Below are positions 36,547-45,485 of a stretch of 64,000 bases of DNA, piece by piece. The first letter of the stretch is position 1; every line of letters starts with the position of its first letter. Origin of the DNA: Kribbella caucasensis (lineage in GTDB: Bacteria > Actinomycetota > Actinomycetes > Propionibacteriales > Kribbellaceae). The notes beneath the pieces are model-generated. The model was given only the letters and a program-made list of their open reading frames with translations, made no database searches and was not told the origin of the DNA. The translations under genes and the position numbers were made by a program. The stretch spans positions 62,001 to 126,000 of the forward strand of contig NZ_SNWQ01000013.1 of assembly GCF_004361855.1 (NCBI RefSeq), written 5' to 3'.

Positions 36547-37812
36547 TCAGCCGATTGGTTCGGCGGGGGGAGCGGTGGTGGCGATGGCGTCGGTGAGGAC
36601 TTCGGCGGTGAGGGCGATCTGCCATTCGCGGGCGCCGTGGTCGCGGAGGAAGCTACCGACCGCCTCGAGTGAGGGGTCGGTTGGCGGGGTCCAAGCGAGA
36701 CGGCGGATCGTGTCGGGGGACAGCAGGTTCTCGGTCGGGAGCCGGTGTGCTTCGGCGATCTCGCCGACCGTAGAGCGGGCAGCCGACAACCGGGCAGCGG
36801 CGTCGGGATCTCGGTCGGCCCACGCCCGCGCCGGCGGGGGACCGTCGTACCTGGGGCCTTGCTTCGGCAGCTCGGCATCGGGCAGCCGACGGGCGTGGTC
36901 GATCGCCTCCCACCACGTCCGCATGTGCCGATGCGCGCCTCGACCCTTGAACGCGGTCAGGCGCTGCAACGTCTCGCGGTCGACCGGCATCGCGGCCGCG
37001 GCCTCGACGATTGCGGCGTCCGGCAGGATCCGGCCCGGCGAGATGTCGGCCGAGGCGGCGAGCTGGTCCCGCGCCTCCCACAGGGCCCGTACGACGGCCA
37101 GGCTGCGGCGGTTCCGGACTCGGTGCATCCCCGAGGTCCGTCGCCACGGGTCCGGCTTCGGCTCCCGGGGCGGCGCGGACAGGATCGCGGCGAACTCCTG
37201 CTGGGCCCATTCCCACTTGCCCTCGCGGCGGAGCTCGACCTCGATCGCGTTGCGCAGTTCGATCAGCATCTCCACGTCGAGCGCGGCGTACACCAGCCAG
37301 GGACCGGGCAGCGGCCGGGTCGACCAGTCGGCGGCCGAGTGCTCCTTGCGCATCCGGTAGCCGAGCACCTCGCTGACCAGGGACGCCAGGCCGACCTTCG
37401 GGTACCCGAGCAGCCGGCCGGCCAGCTCGGTGTCGAAGACGCTGCGCGGGACCATCCCGACCTCGGCCAGGCAGGCGAGATCCTGGTTGGCGGCGTGGAT
37501 GATCCACTCGGCGTCGACGATCGCGTCACCGAGCGCGGACAGGTCGCCGAACGGGATCGGGTCGACCAGCGCGGAGCCGGAGCCCTCGCGGCGGAGCTGA
37601 ACCAGGTAGGCCCGGTGTGAGTACCGGTAACCGGACGCGCGCTCGGCGTCGACGGCCACCGGGCCGGTTCCACTACGGAATGCCTCGACAACTTCACTCA
37701 GTGTGACATCGTTGTCCACGACTTCGGACAATCCGTCGCGAAGTTCGAGCAGGGGCAGGTTCTCGGTCGGATCGTCCGGGACGGGCGGCTGCTGCGTCTC
37801 GGCCGGGCTCAT
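36547..37812 (-). CDS. Ribonuclease D-like 3'-5' exonuclease
   Basis: A 421-residue DEDD-family exoribonuclease. The exonuclease domain (about 45-215) has the acidic pair in AVDAERASGYRY, the second motif AANQDLACL and the third AALDVEMLIEL. A helical HRDC domain follows (about 230-320, RRTSGMHRVRNRRSLAVVRALWEARDQLA and ISPGRILPDAAIVEAA) and then a further C-terminal helical domain. It trims RNA 3' ends in the cytoplasm. ATG 37812 overlaps the DUF3000 stop by four bases, an arrangement common in actinobacteria. Confidence 0.9.
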   Translation of the reverse strand: MSPAETQQPPVPDDPTENLPLLELRDGLSEVVDNDVTLSEVVEAFRSGTGPVAVDAERASGYRYSHRAYLVQLRREGSGSALVDPIPFGDLSALGDAIVDAEWIIHAANQDLACLAEVGMVPRSVFDTELAGRLLGYPKVGLASLVSEVLGYRMRKEHSAADWSTRPLPGPWLVYAALDVEMLIELRNAIEVELRREGKWEWAQQEFAAILSAPPREPKPDPWRRTSGMHRVRNRRSLAVVRALWEARDQLAASADISPGRILPDAAIVEAAAAMPVDRETLQRLTAFKGRGAHRHMRTWWEAIDHARRLPDAELPKQGPRYDGPPPARAWADRDPDAAARLSAARSTVGEIAEAHRLPTENLLSPDTIRRLAWTPPTDPSLEAVGSFLRDHGAREWQIALTAEVLTDAIATTAPPAEPIG

Positions 37813-38411
37813 AGGCCCCGCTGACCGCGCCGGGTGGGCATCGCCACCACCCCCGGCGGAACCGGCGGCAACCCCGCCGCGGTGCACAGCACCTCGCCCC
37901 ACGCCTCGGCGTGCCGGGTCACGTCGACCGCGCCGCCCGGGCCCGGCATCGGGCTCCAGGACGCACGGATCTCGATCTCCGCCGTCGCGTCGTCGTCGGC
38001 CATCCCGCCGAAACTCTCGGATACCACCCGAGTGACGGTACCGCTCGGGGCCAAGTACTCCGCACCCCGGTCGGCCAGCGCCTCCATCAGCCAGGTCCAG
38101 CCCACGCCGCCGAGCAGCGCGTCCGTCACCATCTCCGGTTCGACGGCGGCGCGCACGTACGCGACACAGCGGAAGGTCGACTGCCAGGCGTCGTTCCCGG
38201 CCGGGTCGTAGAGGACGACCAGACGGCCGGTGGCGATATCGTCACCGTCGACCGTCACGTCAGCGCTGACCGCGGCCGCGTGCGGAGCGATCCGCTGCGG
38301 CGCGGGCATCTCCTCGACGAAGACCTCGGGCCGGAACCGGGCCTCACGCAACTGCGTCAGGGCCTCGGCGAACTCCGCGGGTGGCGCGTCGACCTGCTTG
38401 CGGGCACCCAT
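37809..38411 (-). CDS. DUF3000 family protein
   Basis: A 200-residue soluble actinobacterial protein of unknown function. Typical DUF3000 features are visible: an N-terminal helix with REARFRPEVFVEEMPAPQRIAPHAAAVSADV, then YDPAGNDAWQSTFRCVAYVRAAVE, GVGWTWLMEALADRGA and a C-terminal HAEAWGEVLCTAAGLPPVPPG. It forms a four-base-overlap operon with the RNase D gene, suggesting a related role in RNA or heme-neighbourhood metabolism, but this is only context. ATG 38411 has a TAGGCT element exactly seven bases upstream, predicting leaderless transcription. Confidence 0.9.
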   Translation of the reverse strand: MGARKQVDAPPAEFAEALTQLREARFRPEVFVEEMPAPQRIAPHAAAVSADVTVDGDDIATGRLVVLYDPAGNDAWQSTFRCVAYVRAAVEPEMVTDALLGGVGWTWLMEALADRGAEYLAPSGTVTRVVSESFGGMADDDATAEIEIRASWSPMPGPGGAVDVTRHAEAWGEVLCTAAGLPPVPPGVVAMPTRRGQRGL

Positions 38412-38418
38412 GCTTCGC

Positions 38419-38424
38419 AGCCTA
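38419..38424 (-). promoter_or_regulatory. -10 element of a leaderless promoter (DUF3000/RNase D)
   Basis: On the minus strand TAGGCT is followed by seven bases and ATG at 38411. Confidence 0.65.
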
Positions 38425-38583
38425 CGACTGATTACTCACCGACGCCGGTGGCGACGCGCCGGTAACCGCTTCACGGGCACGGGTCGACCTGCCGCCAACC
38501 CGTTGCACGCGGCGCCGAATCACGCGCCGTCGACCGTTGCGCCGTACGCCGGATCGCGCCGTGTACCGCTGAACCCGGCATGG

Positions 38584-38589
38584 GATCAT
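38584..38589 (+). promoter_or_regulatory. Weak -10-like element before hemE
   Basis: GATCAT ends seven bases before GTG 38597. It keeps the A at position two and the final T of the TANNNT pattern but lacks the first T, so leaderless transcription is possible but less certain. Confidence 0.35.
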
Positions 38590-38596
38590 CGGTGCC

Positions 38597-39670
38597 GTGC
38601 CGTTGACTCAACCCGGTCCATCACCGACCGCTACCGAACATTCCCCCTTCCTGCTGGCCGCCCGGGGTGAGCCCGGACCGCATACGCCGGTCTGGTTCAT
38701 GCGCCAGGCGGGCCGCTCGCTGCCCGAGTACCGCGCGGTCCGGGAAGGCACCACGATGCTCGAGTCCTGCACCCGGCCCGACCTCGTCGTGGAGATAACG
38801 CTGCAGCCGGTACGCCGTTACGGTGTGGACGCGGCGATCTTCTTCTCCGATATCGTGCTGCCGCTGAAAGCGGTCGGCGTGGACCTGGAGATCAAGCCCG
38901 GAATCGGCCCGGTGATCGCCACCCCGGTCCGGTCCTTCGACGACCTGGACCCGGTCCGCCCCGTGGAGCCGTCGGACGTCCCGTACGTCACGGACTCGGT
39001 GAAGCAACTCGTCTCGGAACTCGGTGGCACCCCGCTGATCGGGTTCGCGGGGGCGCCGTTCACGGTCGCGTCGTACCTGGTCGAGGGCGGCCCGAGCAAG
39101 GACTACGCGAAAACGAAGTCGCTCATGCACAGCGACCCCAAGCTGTGGCACGCCCTGGCAGACCGGCTCGCGGAGGTGGCGATCGCGTACCTGTCGGTGC
39201 AGGTCGAGGCGGGCGCGTCCGCGATCCAGCTGTTCGACTCGTGGGCGGGGGCGTTGTCTCCCCGCGATTACGCCGAGTTCGTGCAGCCCCACTCGGCCAA
39301 GGTGTTCGCCGCGCTGGCGCAGTACGGCGTCCCGAAGATCCACTTCGGGGTGAACACCGGCGAACTCCTGCCCCTGATGAGCGAGGCCGGCGCGGACGTC
39401 GTTGGCGTCGACTGGCGAGTCCCACTCGACGAGGCCGTACGCCGAATCACCGCTGCCGGTGGTGCACCCAAACCGGTCCAAGGCAACCTCGATCCGGCCC
39501 TCCTGTCGGCCGGCTGGGACGCCCTGGAGCCCGAGATCGACCGCATCCTCGCCGAAGGCCAGGCCGCCCTAGGCCACATCTTCAACCTCGGCCACGGCGT
39601 CCCCCCAACCGCCGACCCCGAGGTCCTCCACCAGATCGTCCGCGCCGTCCACGAGAAGTCAGCCCGCTAG
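38597..39670 (+). CDS. hemE: Uroporphyrinogen III decarboxylase
   Basis: Decarboxylates four acetate side chains of uroporphyrinogen III to give coproporphyrinogen III. The 357-residue protein has the family N-terminal signature PVWFMRQAGRSLPEYR, the catalytic aspartate in IFFSDIVLP, GFAGAPFTVASYLVEGG, the YAKTK region, and INFGVNTGE-like IHFGVNTGELLPL, with GNLDP and NLGHGVPP at the end. It begins the hemE-hemY-hemQ heme cluster. The GTG start gives the standard N-terminal length. Confidence 0.96.
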   Translation: MPLTQPGPSPTATEHSPFLLAARGEPGPHTPVWFMRQAGRSLPEYRAVREGTTMLESCTRPDLVVEITLQPVRRYGVDAAIFFSDIVLPLKAVGVDLEIKPGIGPVIATPVRSFDDLDPVRPVEPSDVPYVTDSVKQLVSELGGTPLIGFAGAPFTVASYLVEGGPSKDYAKTKSLMHSDPKLWHALADRLAEVAIAYLSVQVEAGASAIQLFDSWAGALSPRDYAEFVQPHSAKVFAALAQYGVPKIHFGVNTGELLPLMSEAGADVVGVDWRVPLDEAVRRITAAGGAPKPVQGNLDPALLSAGWDALEPEIDRILAEGQAALGHIFNLGHGVPPTADPEVLHQIVRAVHEKSAR

Positions 39671-39762
39671 CCCCAAGTCGGCTGGCGGCCGCACCCCCGA
39701 CCGCGCCGGGGTGGGGCGGGGTCGGGGAGGGGCGGCTGGGGTGGTTTGTGAGGATGGGGTGT

Positions 39763-41184
39763 GTGAACGCTCGGTCGGTGGTTGTCGTTGGTGGGGGTAT
39801 CAGCGGTCTATCAGCGGCGCATGCGTTGGCCACCGGGCCGAATCCGCCGCGAATCACGGTGCTGGAGTCCTCGCCGAGACTCGGCGGCAAGCTGGCCGGC
39901 GATGTGCTCGAAGGCGTCCCCGTCGACCTAGGGGCCGAATCCGTTCTGGCGCGGCGGCCTGAAGCGGTCGATCTGATCAAGGCGGTGGGCCTCGGCGACG
40001 AACTGGTGCACCCGGCAACGACCTCGGCCGGGCTCTGGATCGGCGACCGGATCCGCGCGATCCCGCCGACGGTCATGGGCGTCCCCGTCGACCCAGTCGC
40101 CACGGTCGACGTACTGGGTGCTGAGGCTGCCGAGCGGGTCGCGCACGAGGCCGAACTGCCCGAGCCCGCTCTGACTGAGGACGTGGCGATCGGGCGGTTT
40201 GTTGCCGAGCGCATGGGTCGCGCCGTCACCGACAAGCTCATCGACCCGCTGCTCGGCGGCGTCTACGCGGGCCGCGCCGAGGAGATCTCCCTGGCGGCCG
40301 CCGTACCGGAGCTCTTCGCCAAGCTGAAGACCGCTCCCGGCCTCCTCGCCGCCACCGCCGAGCTCCGCGAAATCGGCCAACGCCGCGTCGCCGAAGGCAC
40401 GCCCGTCTTCGCCGGTGTCCGCGGCGGCATCAACCGCCTCATCCACGCCCTCGAGCAGGACCTGACAACCCGCGGGGTCGAGATCCGCCGCAACGCGACC
40501 GTACGCCGGATCGCGCGCACCGAGTCCGGCTACGCACTGGAAACCGGCCCGGTCCCCGCGCCCAAGACCGTGCAAGCGGATGCCGTCATCGTGGCCGTCC
40601 CCGCCTCGCCCGCCGCCCGCATGCTCGCCGACCTGGTCCCTGCCGCATCCACCGAGCTCGCTGCGATCGAGTACGCGAGCATGGCGATCATCACCCTCGC
40701 TGTCCGCAAGCGGGACTGGCCGACCACTGCGACCGGTTCCGGCTTCCTGGTCCCGTCGGTCGAGCGCCGGACGATCAAGGCGTCCACCTACTCCCACGCC
40801 AAGTGGCAGTGGAGCGCCGACGCCGGCGGAGAGCTCGCAGTACTGCGCTGTTCGGTCGGCCGCCTCGGTGAGGAGTACGTGCTGCAGCGGTCCGACGAGG
40901 AGCTGGTCGCACTGGCTACCGCTGACCTCGGCAGGGCTGTCGGCCTTACTGCACCCGTGGTCGGCTCCCTGGTCACGCGGTGGGGTGGGGGACTTCCGCA
41001 GTACGCCGTGGGCCACCTGGATCGCGTTGACCGAGTGGAGGCCGCTGTCGCGGAACAGGCCGGCCTGGCGGTCTGCGGTGCGGCGTACCGGGGTGTCGGC
41101 ATCGCCGCGTGCGTTGCGTCCGGCAGCAAGGCGGCAACCCGGGTGCAGGCGCACCTGGACGCATTGGCGACAATGGCAGGGTGA
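39763..41184 (+). CDS. hemY: Protoporphyrinogen/coproporphyrinogen oxidase, HemY type
   Basis: An FAD enzyme that oxidises coproporphyrinogen III to coproporphyrin III in the Gram-positive heme route (or protoporphyrinogen IX). The 473-residue protein has the dinucleotide motif VVVVGGGISGLSAAHAL, a second FAD signature ESSPRLGGKLAG, DKLIDPLLGGVYAGR, GGINRLIHALEQ and a C-terminal VCGAAYRGVGIAACVASG. GTG 39763 is preferred because GAGGAT precedes it by seven bases and translation opens directly into the Rossmann fold. ATG 39754 would add three residues. The stop overlaps the hemQ start (GTGA). Pairing with hemQ supports the coproporphyrin-dependent assignment. Confidence 0.92.
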   Translation: MNARSVVVVGGGISGLSAAHALATGPNPPRITVLESSPRLGGKLAGDVLEGVPVDLGAESVLARRPEAVDLIKAVGLGDELVHPATTSAGLWIGDRIRAIPPTVMGVPVDPVATVDVLGAEAAERVAHEAELPEPALTEDVAIGRFVAERMGRAVTDKLIDPLLGGVYAGRAEEISLAAAVPELFAKLKTAPGLLAATAELREIGQRRVAEGTPVFAGVRGGINRLIHALEQDLTTRGVEIRRNATVRRIARTESGYALETGPVPAPKTVQADAVIVAVPASPAARMLADLVPAASTELAAIEYASMAIITLAVRKRDWPTTATGSGFLVPSVERRTIKASTYSHAKWQWSADAGGELAVLRCSVGRLGEEYVLQRSDEELVALATADLGRAVGLTAPVVGSLVTRWGGGLPQYAVGHLDRVDRVEAAVAEQAGLAVCGAAYRGVGIAACVASGSKAATRVQAHLDALATMAG

Positions 41185-41954
41185 CCGAGACGCCGGCAGC
41201 CGCCCTTGAGAACAACACGCCCGAGAACAGCACGCCCGAGAGCAACGCTGGGAGCCACCCAGCGAAGCCGAAGGCACGGGAGCTCAACAACGTCATCCGC
41301 TACACCATGTGGTCCGTCTTCAAGGTGGAGACCCCACTGGGCGAAGCGGATCGGGACGAGCTGGCCGCCGAGCTCACCGACGTCTTGGGCAAGCTCGCTG
41401 CCGACGAGGATGTGGTGATCCGCGGCTGGTACGACGTGGAGGGGTTCCGCGCGGACGCCGACTTCATGGTCTGGTGGCACGCGCCCACGTCGGACGCGCT
41501 GCAGAAGGCGTACCACGCGCTGCGCCGGTCGCGACTCGGGCGGCACCTGGCGCCGATCTGGTCCCAGTTCGCGCTGCACCGGCCGGCCGAGTTCAACAAG
41601 AGCCACATTCCGGCTTTCCTGGCCGACGAGGAGGCGCGGGCGTACGTTTGCGTCTACCCGTTCGTCCGGTCGTACGAGTGGTACCTGCTGCCGGACGAGG
41701 AGCGCCGGTTCATGCTGGCCGAGCACGGCAAGATGGCTCGCGGCTACCCCGACGTACGGGCGAACACGGTCGCGTCGTTCGCGCTCGGCGACTACGAGTG
41801 GATGCTGGCGTTCGAGGCTGACGAGCTGCACCGGATGGTCGACCTGATGCGTGACCTGCGCGCGTCCACGGCCCGGCGGCACGTCCGCGAGGAAGTCCCG
41901 TTCTACACCGGCAAGCGGACCGGGCTCGGCGAGCTGATCGCGAACCTGGCCTGA
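41181..41954 (+). CDS. hemQ: Coproheme decarboxylase (HemQ, chlorite dismutase family)
   Basis: Converts iron-coproporphyrin III to heme b, the final step of the coproporphyrin pathway. The 257-residue protein has a flexible Asn/Glu/Pro-rich N-terminal tail of about 35 residues, then the ferredoxin-like chlorite-dismutase fold: NVIRYTMWSVFKV, GWYDVEGFRADADFMVWWHAP, YVCVYPFVRSYEWYLLPDEERRF, LAEHGKMARGYP and ANTVASFALGDYEWMLAFEADEL. The tyrosine in VYPF and the EHGK histidine correspond to conserved active-site residues of actinobacterial HemQ. Translational coupling with the upstream oxidase is indicated by a four-base overlap. Confidence 0.93.
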   Translation: MTETPAAALENNTPENSTPESNAGSHPAKPKARELNNVIRYTMWSVFKVETPLGEADRDELAAELTDVLGKLAADEDVVIRGWYDVEGFRADADFMVWWHAPTSDALQKAYHALRRSRLGRHLAPIWSQFALHRPAEFNKSHIPAFLADEEARAYVCVYPFVRSYEWYLLPDEERRFMLAEHGKMARGYPDVRANTVASFALGDYEWMLAFEADELHRMVDLMRDLRASTARRHVREEVPFYTGKRTGLGELIANLA

Positions 41955-41956
41955 TC

Positions 41957-42334
41957 ATGCAACGTAAGGCCTTCCCGGTGCTGTACGTGAGCGACATGAA
42001 CCGGTCGGTGGCGTTCTACTCGCTGCTCGGGTACGAGTCGGTCTACCAGTTCCCGCTCGAGGGCGACCCGCACTATGTCGGCCTCGAGCGCGGCGACTCG
42101 TCGCTCGGCATCGCCCACACCAGCTGGCCAGAAGCCCAACTGGGCATCACCGTCGGCACCGCCCCACGCTTCGAGCTCTTCCTGTACGTCGACGATGTGG
42201 ACGCCCAGGTCGAAACCCTCCGCGCCGAGGGGTACAAGATCGTCCAGGAACCCGCGAACATGCCTTGGGGCGAACGCCAGGCCTACGCCTTCGACCCAGA
42301 CCAGAACCCGGTCGCCCTCGCCACCCCGATCTGA
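41957..42334 (+). CDS. VOC family (glyoxalase/bleomycin-resistance fold) protein
   Basis: A 125-residue single-domain vicinal-oxygen-chelate protein: AFPVLYVSDMNRSVAFYSLLGY, VGLERGDSSLGIAH, FELFLYVDDVDAQVETLRAEGYKIVQEP and AYAFDPDQNPVALATP. Members bind a metal or small ligand in dimers, and the activity of this one is unknown. It begins two bases after the hemQ stop and is likely part of the heme transcript, a common but unexplained pairing. Confidence 0.88.
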   Translation: MQRKAFPVLYVSDMNRSVAFYSLLGYESVYQFPLEGDPHYVGLERGDSSLGIAHTSWPEAQLGITVGTAPRFELFLYVDDVDAQVETLRAEGYKIVQEPANMPWGERQAYAFDPDQNPVALATPI

Positions 42335-42413
42335 GCCGGGGGCGGGGACGCCGGGTGGCTGAGCCGGGGTGGCGGCGGGACGTCCGGCGGGTCCGGTTCC
42401 GGGCCTCCGTGGG

Positions 42414-44720
42414 TCAGGTTCCGGGCTTCTGGAGGAGGTAGTCCTCGGCGCGCATGGATGCGGCCGGCTTGACGTCCTCCGGCAGGAGTTCGCGCAGTTC
42501 GCGCTCGGTCAGGCCGTCCGGGTCACGCTCGGAGAGCCGGGTCGCCTGGTTGGAGATGGCTTCCTCGAGGATGTTCCGGATGAACCGGCCGTTGCCGAAG
42601 CTGTGGCCACGGGGAGCAGGTGGGATGACCTTGCGGACCACGTCCATCACCGCATCGGTGTAGATCATGCCCTTCTGCCGGGCCTGCAGCTCGAAGATGG
42701 CGACCAGCTGATCGGTGTCGTACTCGCTGAAGGACAGCAGCTTCGGGAATCGCGACGCCAGCCCGGTGTTGGAGTCCATGAACCGCTGCATCTCGCGGTG
42801 GTACCCGGCGACGATCACGACGCACTCGTCGCGATAGTCCTCCATCATCTTCAGGATGGTGGCGACGGCTTCGAGCCCGTAGTCGCCCGGACTGTGCTCC
42901 GGCACCAGGGTGTAGGCCTCGTCGATGAACAGCACCCCGCCGAGCGCCTCGCGGAACTTGCCCGCGGTCATCGGCGCGGTGGTGCCGACGCCGGAACCGA
43001 CCAGGTCGGACCGGTCGACCTCGACAACGTGGCCGCTCTCGAGCACGCCCAGCTGCTTGTAGATCCGGGCCAGCAACCGGGCGATCGTGGTCTTGGCGGT
43101 ACCGGGCTTGCCGACGAACACCATGTGGCGGGCGCGCTCGTGAGTCGGCAGGCCGAGGTCCTTGCGGCGCAGGTTGGTCTTGATCTCGGCCACCATCCGG
43201 TGCACCGCGTCCTTGACCGACTCCAGCCCGATCAGCGAGTCCAGCTCGGCGAGCGCGTCGACGCCATGGTCCACCGGTTTCGGAACGGCCAACATGTCGG
43301 GATCCGGTACGGCGGCGTCGGCGGGCATCGGCGGGACCTCGGTCGCGGCAACAGCCGGTACGTCGACCGCCGGCTCGGGGACGGCTTCCGCCGCGGGCTC
43401 GGCCTCGACCACCTGCTGGGGTACGCCTTCGGCCGTGGGCTCGACCTCGACCGGCGGCTCGGGGATGCTTTCGACGGCGGGCTGGGCCCCGGCAACCGGC
43501 TCGGGAGCGCCTTCGACCGCGGGTTCGGCCCCGGCAACCGGCTCGGGGGCGCCTTCGGCCGCGACCGCGCCCGCGGGCTGCTGATCAGCGGGACCATCGA
43601 CCTGGACGGAGCCCCAGACACCCAGGAGAGCCGCCGTCGTCGCCGGCTGGTTCGCCGTACCGGAAGCGCCGGGGGTGTCAGCCACCGCCCAGCGCTCACG
43701 GTCGAGGAGCCGGAAGAACGCGCCGAGGTCCGGGACCTGCGGCTCCGGCCACGGTGCGTCCGCGAGTACGCCGGCCAGGTGGACCGACACCCGGGTGGCA
43801 GCGGCGGCCCAGGACCGAGCGAGCACCTCCTGCTCCTGGCGGACCGCGCGGGCCAGCCACTCGGTGTTGCCGGCCAGCCAGGTGTGTGGGTCGAAGCCGT
43901 TCCTGAGGTCGGCGAGGGCGTTCTCGACGTCCCAGCCGGCGACGCCCAGGATCTGGCCGACGGCGGGGGGCTGGCCGCTGAGCCCGGTGGCCAGGATCAG
44001 CCGGGCCAGCAACTGTGCGAAGTCGCCGGCCTCGTCGTCCGGGATCGCCGTCGACAGCTTGGCGTGCGCGTCCCGCAGCGTGCTGAGCGAGTACTGCAGG
44101 GCCGACGCGGGGCCGGCCAGCTCCGGGAGCACTGCGCGCTCGTCGTCGCTGAGCACGGCCGTCGCCCAGAACTGAGCGATCGTCTCGTAGTCGGCGGCCA
44201 TGTGCATGCGGGTGACCTCGCGGTCGGCCAGCACCCGGTCGAACGCGGTGGTCAGGGCCCGGGCGCGGGCTGCCATCGGCGGGGCGTCGACGAACAGGCT
44301 TACCACGTCCCGGGACATCAGCAGCGCCTGCCTGCGGCCTTCTTCGGGGAAGCCCCGCGCGCCGGACACCACCTGCAGCGGCCAATCGCCGGCCGCGACC
44401 CGGACCACGTGTCCGGCGCCGCCGAACCGTACCGAAGGCCGGTAGAAGTCCCGGGTCAGTACGGCGGCGATGTCGGCGCATTCGCCGTGCAGCACCGGGA
44501 TCCAGCCGGTCAGCAGTGGAGCGACCTGATGGGTGAACCACACCGCGGCTGGCGTGCCCCTGACGAACTCCGGCAAGGCGTCCGGCCGCAGCGCACTCGG
44601 GTCGTCGGCCCAGGTACGCAACTGGCCACGGATACCGGCCAGCCAGTCGTCCGGTACTTCCCAGGGCTGGTCGGCCGCGAGAACGTCGAGAACTCGCGGT
44701 CTCCGGGTGTCGTCAGCCAC
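42414..44720 (-). CDS. AAA+ ATPase of the CbxX/CfqX (EccA-like) family with unknown N-terminal domain
   Basis: A 768-residue protein. Residues about 1-350 form an unrecognised mostly helical domain. About 120 residues of Pro/Glu/Ala-rich linker follow, with near-exact repeats of EGAPEPVAGAEPAV. The AAA+ domain (about 485-768) has Walker A GKPGTAKT (K543), Walker B VLFIDEAY (D600, E601), a sensor region YHREMQRFMDSNTGLASRF with the arginine finger, and HSFGNGRFIRNILEEAI. The AAA domain closely resembles ESX-secretion EccA and red-type Rubisco activase CbxX, but no ESX or Rubisco genes are nearby. Walker A has Ala in place of the usual Gly before K. ATG 44720 is preceded by GAAAGGA. The partner is unknown. 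Confidence 0.88.
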   Translation of the reverse strand: MADDTRRPRVLDVLAADQPWEVPDDWLAGIRGQLRTWADDPSALRPDALPEFVRGTPAAVWFTHQVAPLLTGWIPVLHGECADIAAVLTRDFYRPSVRFGGAGHVVRVAAGDWPLQVVSGARGFPEEGRRQALLMSRDVVSLFVDAPPMAARARALTTAFDRVLADREVTRMHMAADYETIAQFWATAVLSDDERAVLPELAGPASALQYSLSTLRDAHAKLSTAIPDDEAGDFAQLLARLILATGLSGQPPAVGQILGVAGWDVENALADLRNGFDPHTWLAGNTEWLARAVRQEQEVLARSWAAAATRVSVHLAGVLADAPWPEPQVPDLGAFFRLLDRERWAVADTPGASGTANQPATTAALLGVWGSVQVDGPADQQPAGAVAAEGAPEPVAGAEPAVEGAPEPVAGAQPAVESIPEPPVEVEPTAEGVPQQVVEAEPAAEAVPEPAVDVPAVAATEVPPMPADAAVPDPDMLAVPKPVDHGVDALAELDSLIGLESVKDAVHRMVAEIKTNLRRKDLGLPTHERARHMVFVGKPGTAKTTIARLLARIYKQLGVLESGHVVEVDRSDLVGSGVGTTAPMTAGKFREALGGVLFIDEAYTLVPEHSPGDYGLEAVATILKMMEDYRDECVVIVAGYHREMQRFMDSNTGLASRFPKLLSFSEYDTDQLVAIFELQARQKGMIYTDAVMDVVRKVIPPAPRGHSFGNGRFIRNILEEAISNQATRLSERDPDGLTERELRELLPEDVKPAASMRAEDYLLQKPGT

Positions 44721-44887
44721 ATGGATCCTTTCGCCTGTCGGGCACCTGGCTAGCTACGCGACAGACCACCCTGGGCGCTCACCGCGGAGCCCGAACGGCA
44801 GACGGCGTGATGGACTCGAACACGGGGATTCCCCAGGATGGCATCGCGGTGGCCAACTTTAGTCCGTCAGCGGCCGACGACCCGCCC

Positions 44888-45307
44888 TCAACTCGTTGGT
44901 GCGAGGGTGAGGCTTACGGAGTTGATGCAGTAGCGGAGGTCGGTGGGGGTGCCGTAGCCCTCGCCTTCGAAGACGTGGCCGAGGTGGGAGCCGCAGTTGG
45001 CGCAGCGGACCTCGACGCGCTTCATGCCGAGGGTGCTGTCCTCGATGTACTCCACCCGGTCCTCCGCCAGCGGGGCGAAGAAGGACGGCCAGCCGCAGTG
45101 CGAGTCGAACTTCGTCTCACTGCGGAACAGCTCCGCGTCACACGCCCGGCACTTGTAGACGCCGACGGTCTTGGTGTCGGTGTACTCACCGGTGTACGGG
45201 CGCTCCGTGCCGGCCTTGCGCAGTACCTGGAACTCCGCGGGGGACAGCTCGGCCCGCCACTCCTCGTCGGACTTCTGTACGGCGTACTGCCTGGTGCTCT
45301 CTGTCAC
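44888..45307 (-). CDS. msrB: Peptide methionine-(R)-sulfoxide reductase
   Basis: Repairs methionine-R-sulfoxide in proteins. The 139-residue protein has two zinc-binding CxxC pairs (C53/C56 and C102/C105), the substrate pocket HCGWPSF, and the catalytic cysteine C127 in RYCINSVSL. It starts at GTG 45307 with GAGGAGG ribosome-binding site. It stands alone between the AAA+ ATPase and the large nuclease. Confidence 0.96.
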   Translation of the reverse strand: MTESTRQYAVQKSDEEWRAELSPAEFQVLRKAGTERPYTGEYTDTKTVGVYKCRACDAELFRSETKFDSHCGWPSFFAPLAEDRVEYIEDSTLGMKRVEVRCANCGSHLGHVFEGEGYGTPTDLRYCINSVSLTLAPTS

Positions 45308-45433
45308 AGGACCTCCTCAGTCGAGGAGCCGGATCCCGAGGGACGCCGGCTCCTCTCCATTATCGGCGCCCGGGCAAGGAAATCCCGCCCGGGCGGCGGC
45401 CCGTAAGCGGCCCGCAATCAGCCCGTAGTGCGT

Positions 45434-45475
45434 CGTCGGCGGGCGTCGGCGGGCGCTGGTGGTTCGCTGGTGGTT
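45434..45475. repeat. Short perfect tandem repeats between msrB and the secreted nuclease
   Basis: Two copies of CGTCGGCGGG (45434, 45444) are followed at once by two copies of CGCTGGTGGTT (45454, 45465). They lie in the gap between the start of msrB and the end of the nuclease gene. Probably slippage products. Confidence 0.8.
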
Positions 45476-45485
45476 CGCGCTGGTG

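Noticed and set aside
42414..44720. Type VII (ESX) secretion locus
   Set aside because: Only an EccA-like ATPase is present, with no EccB-E, WXG100 or mycosin genes.
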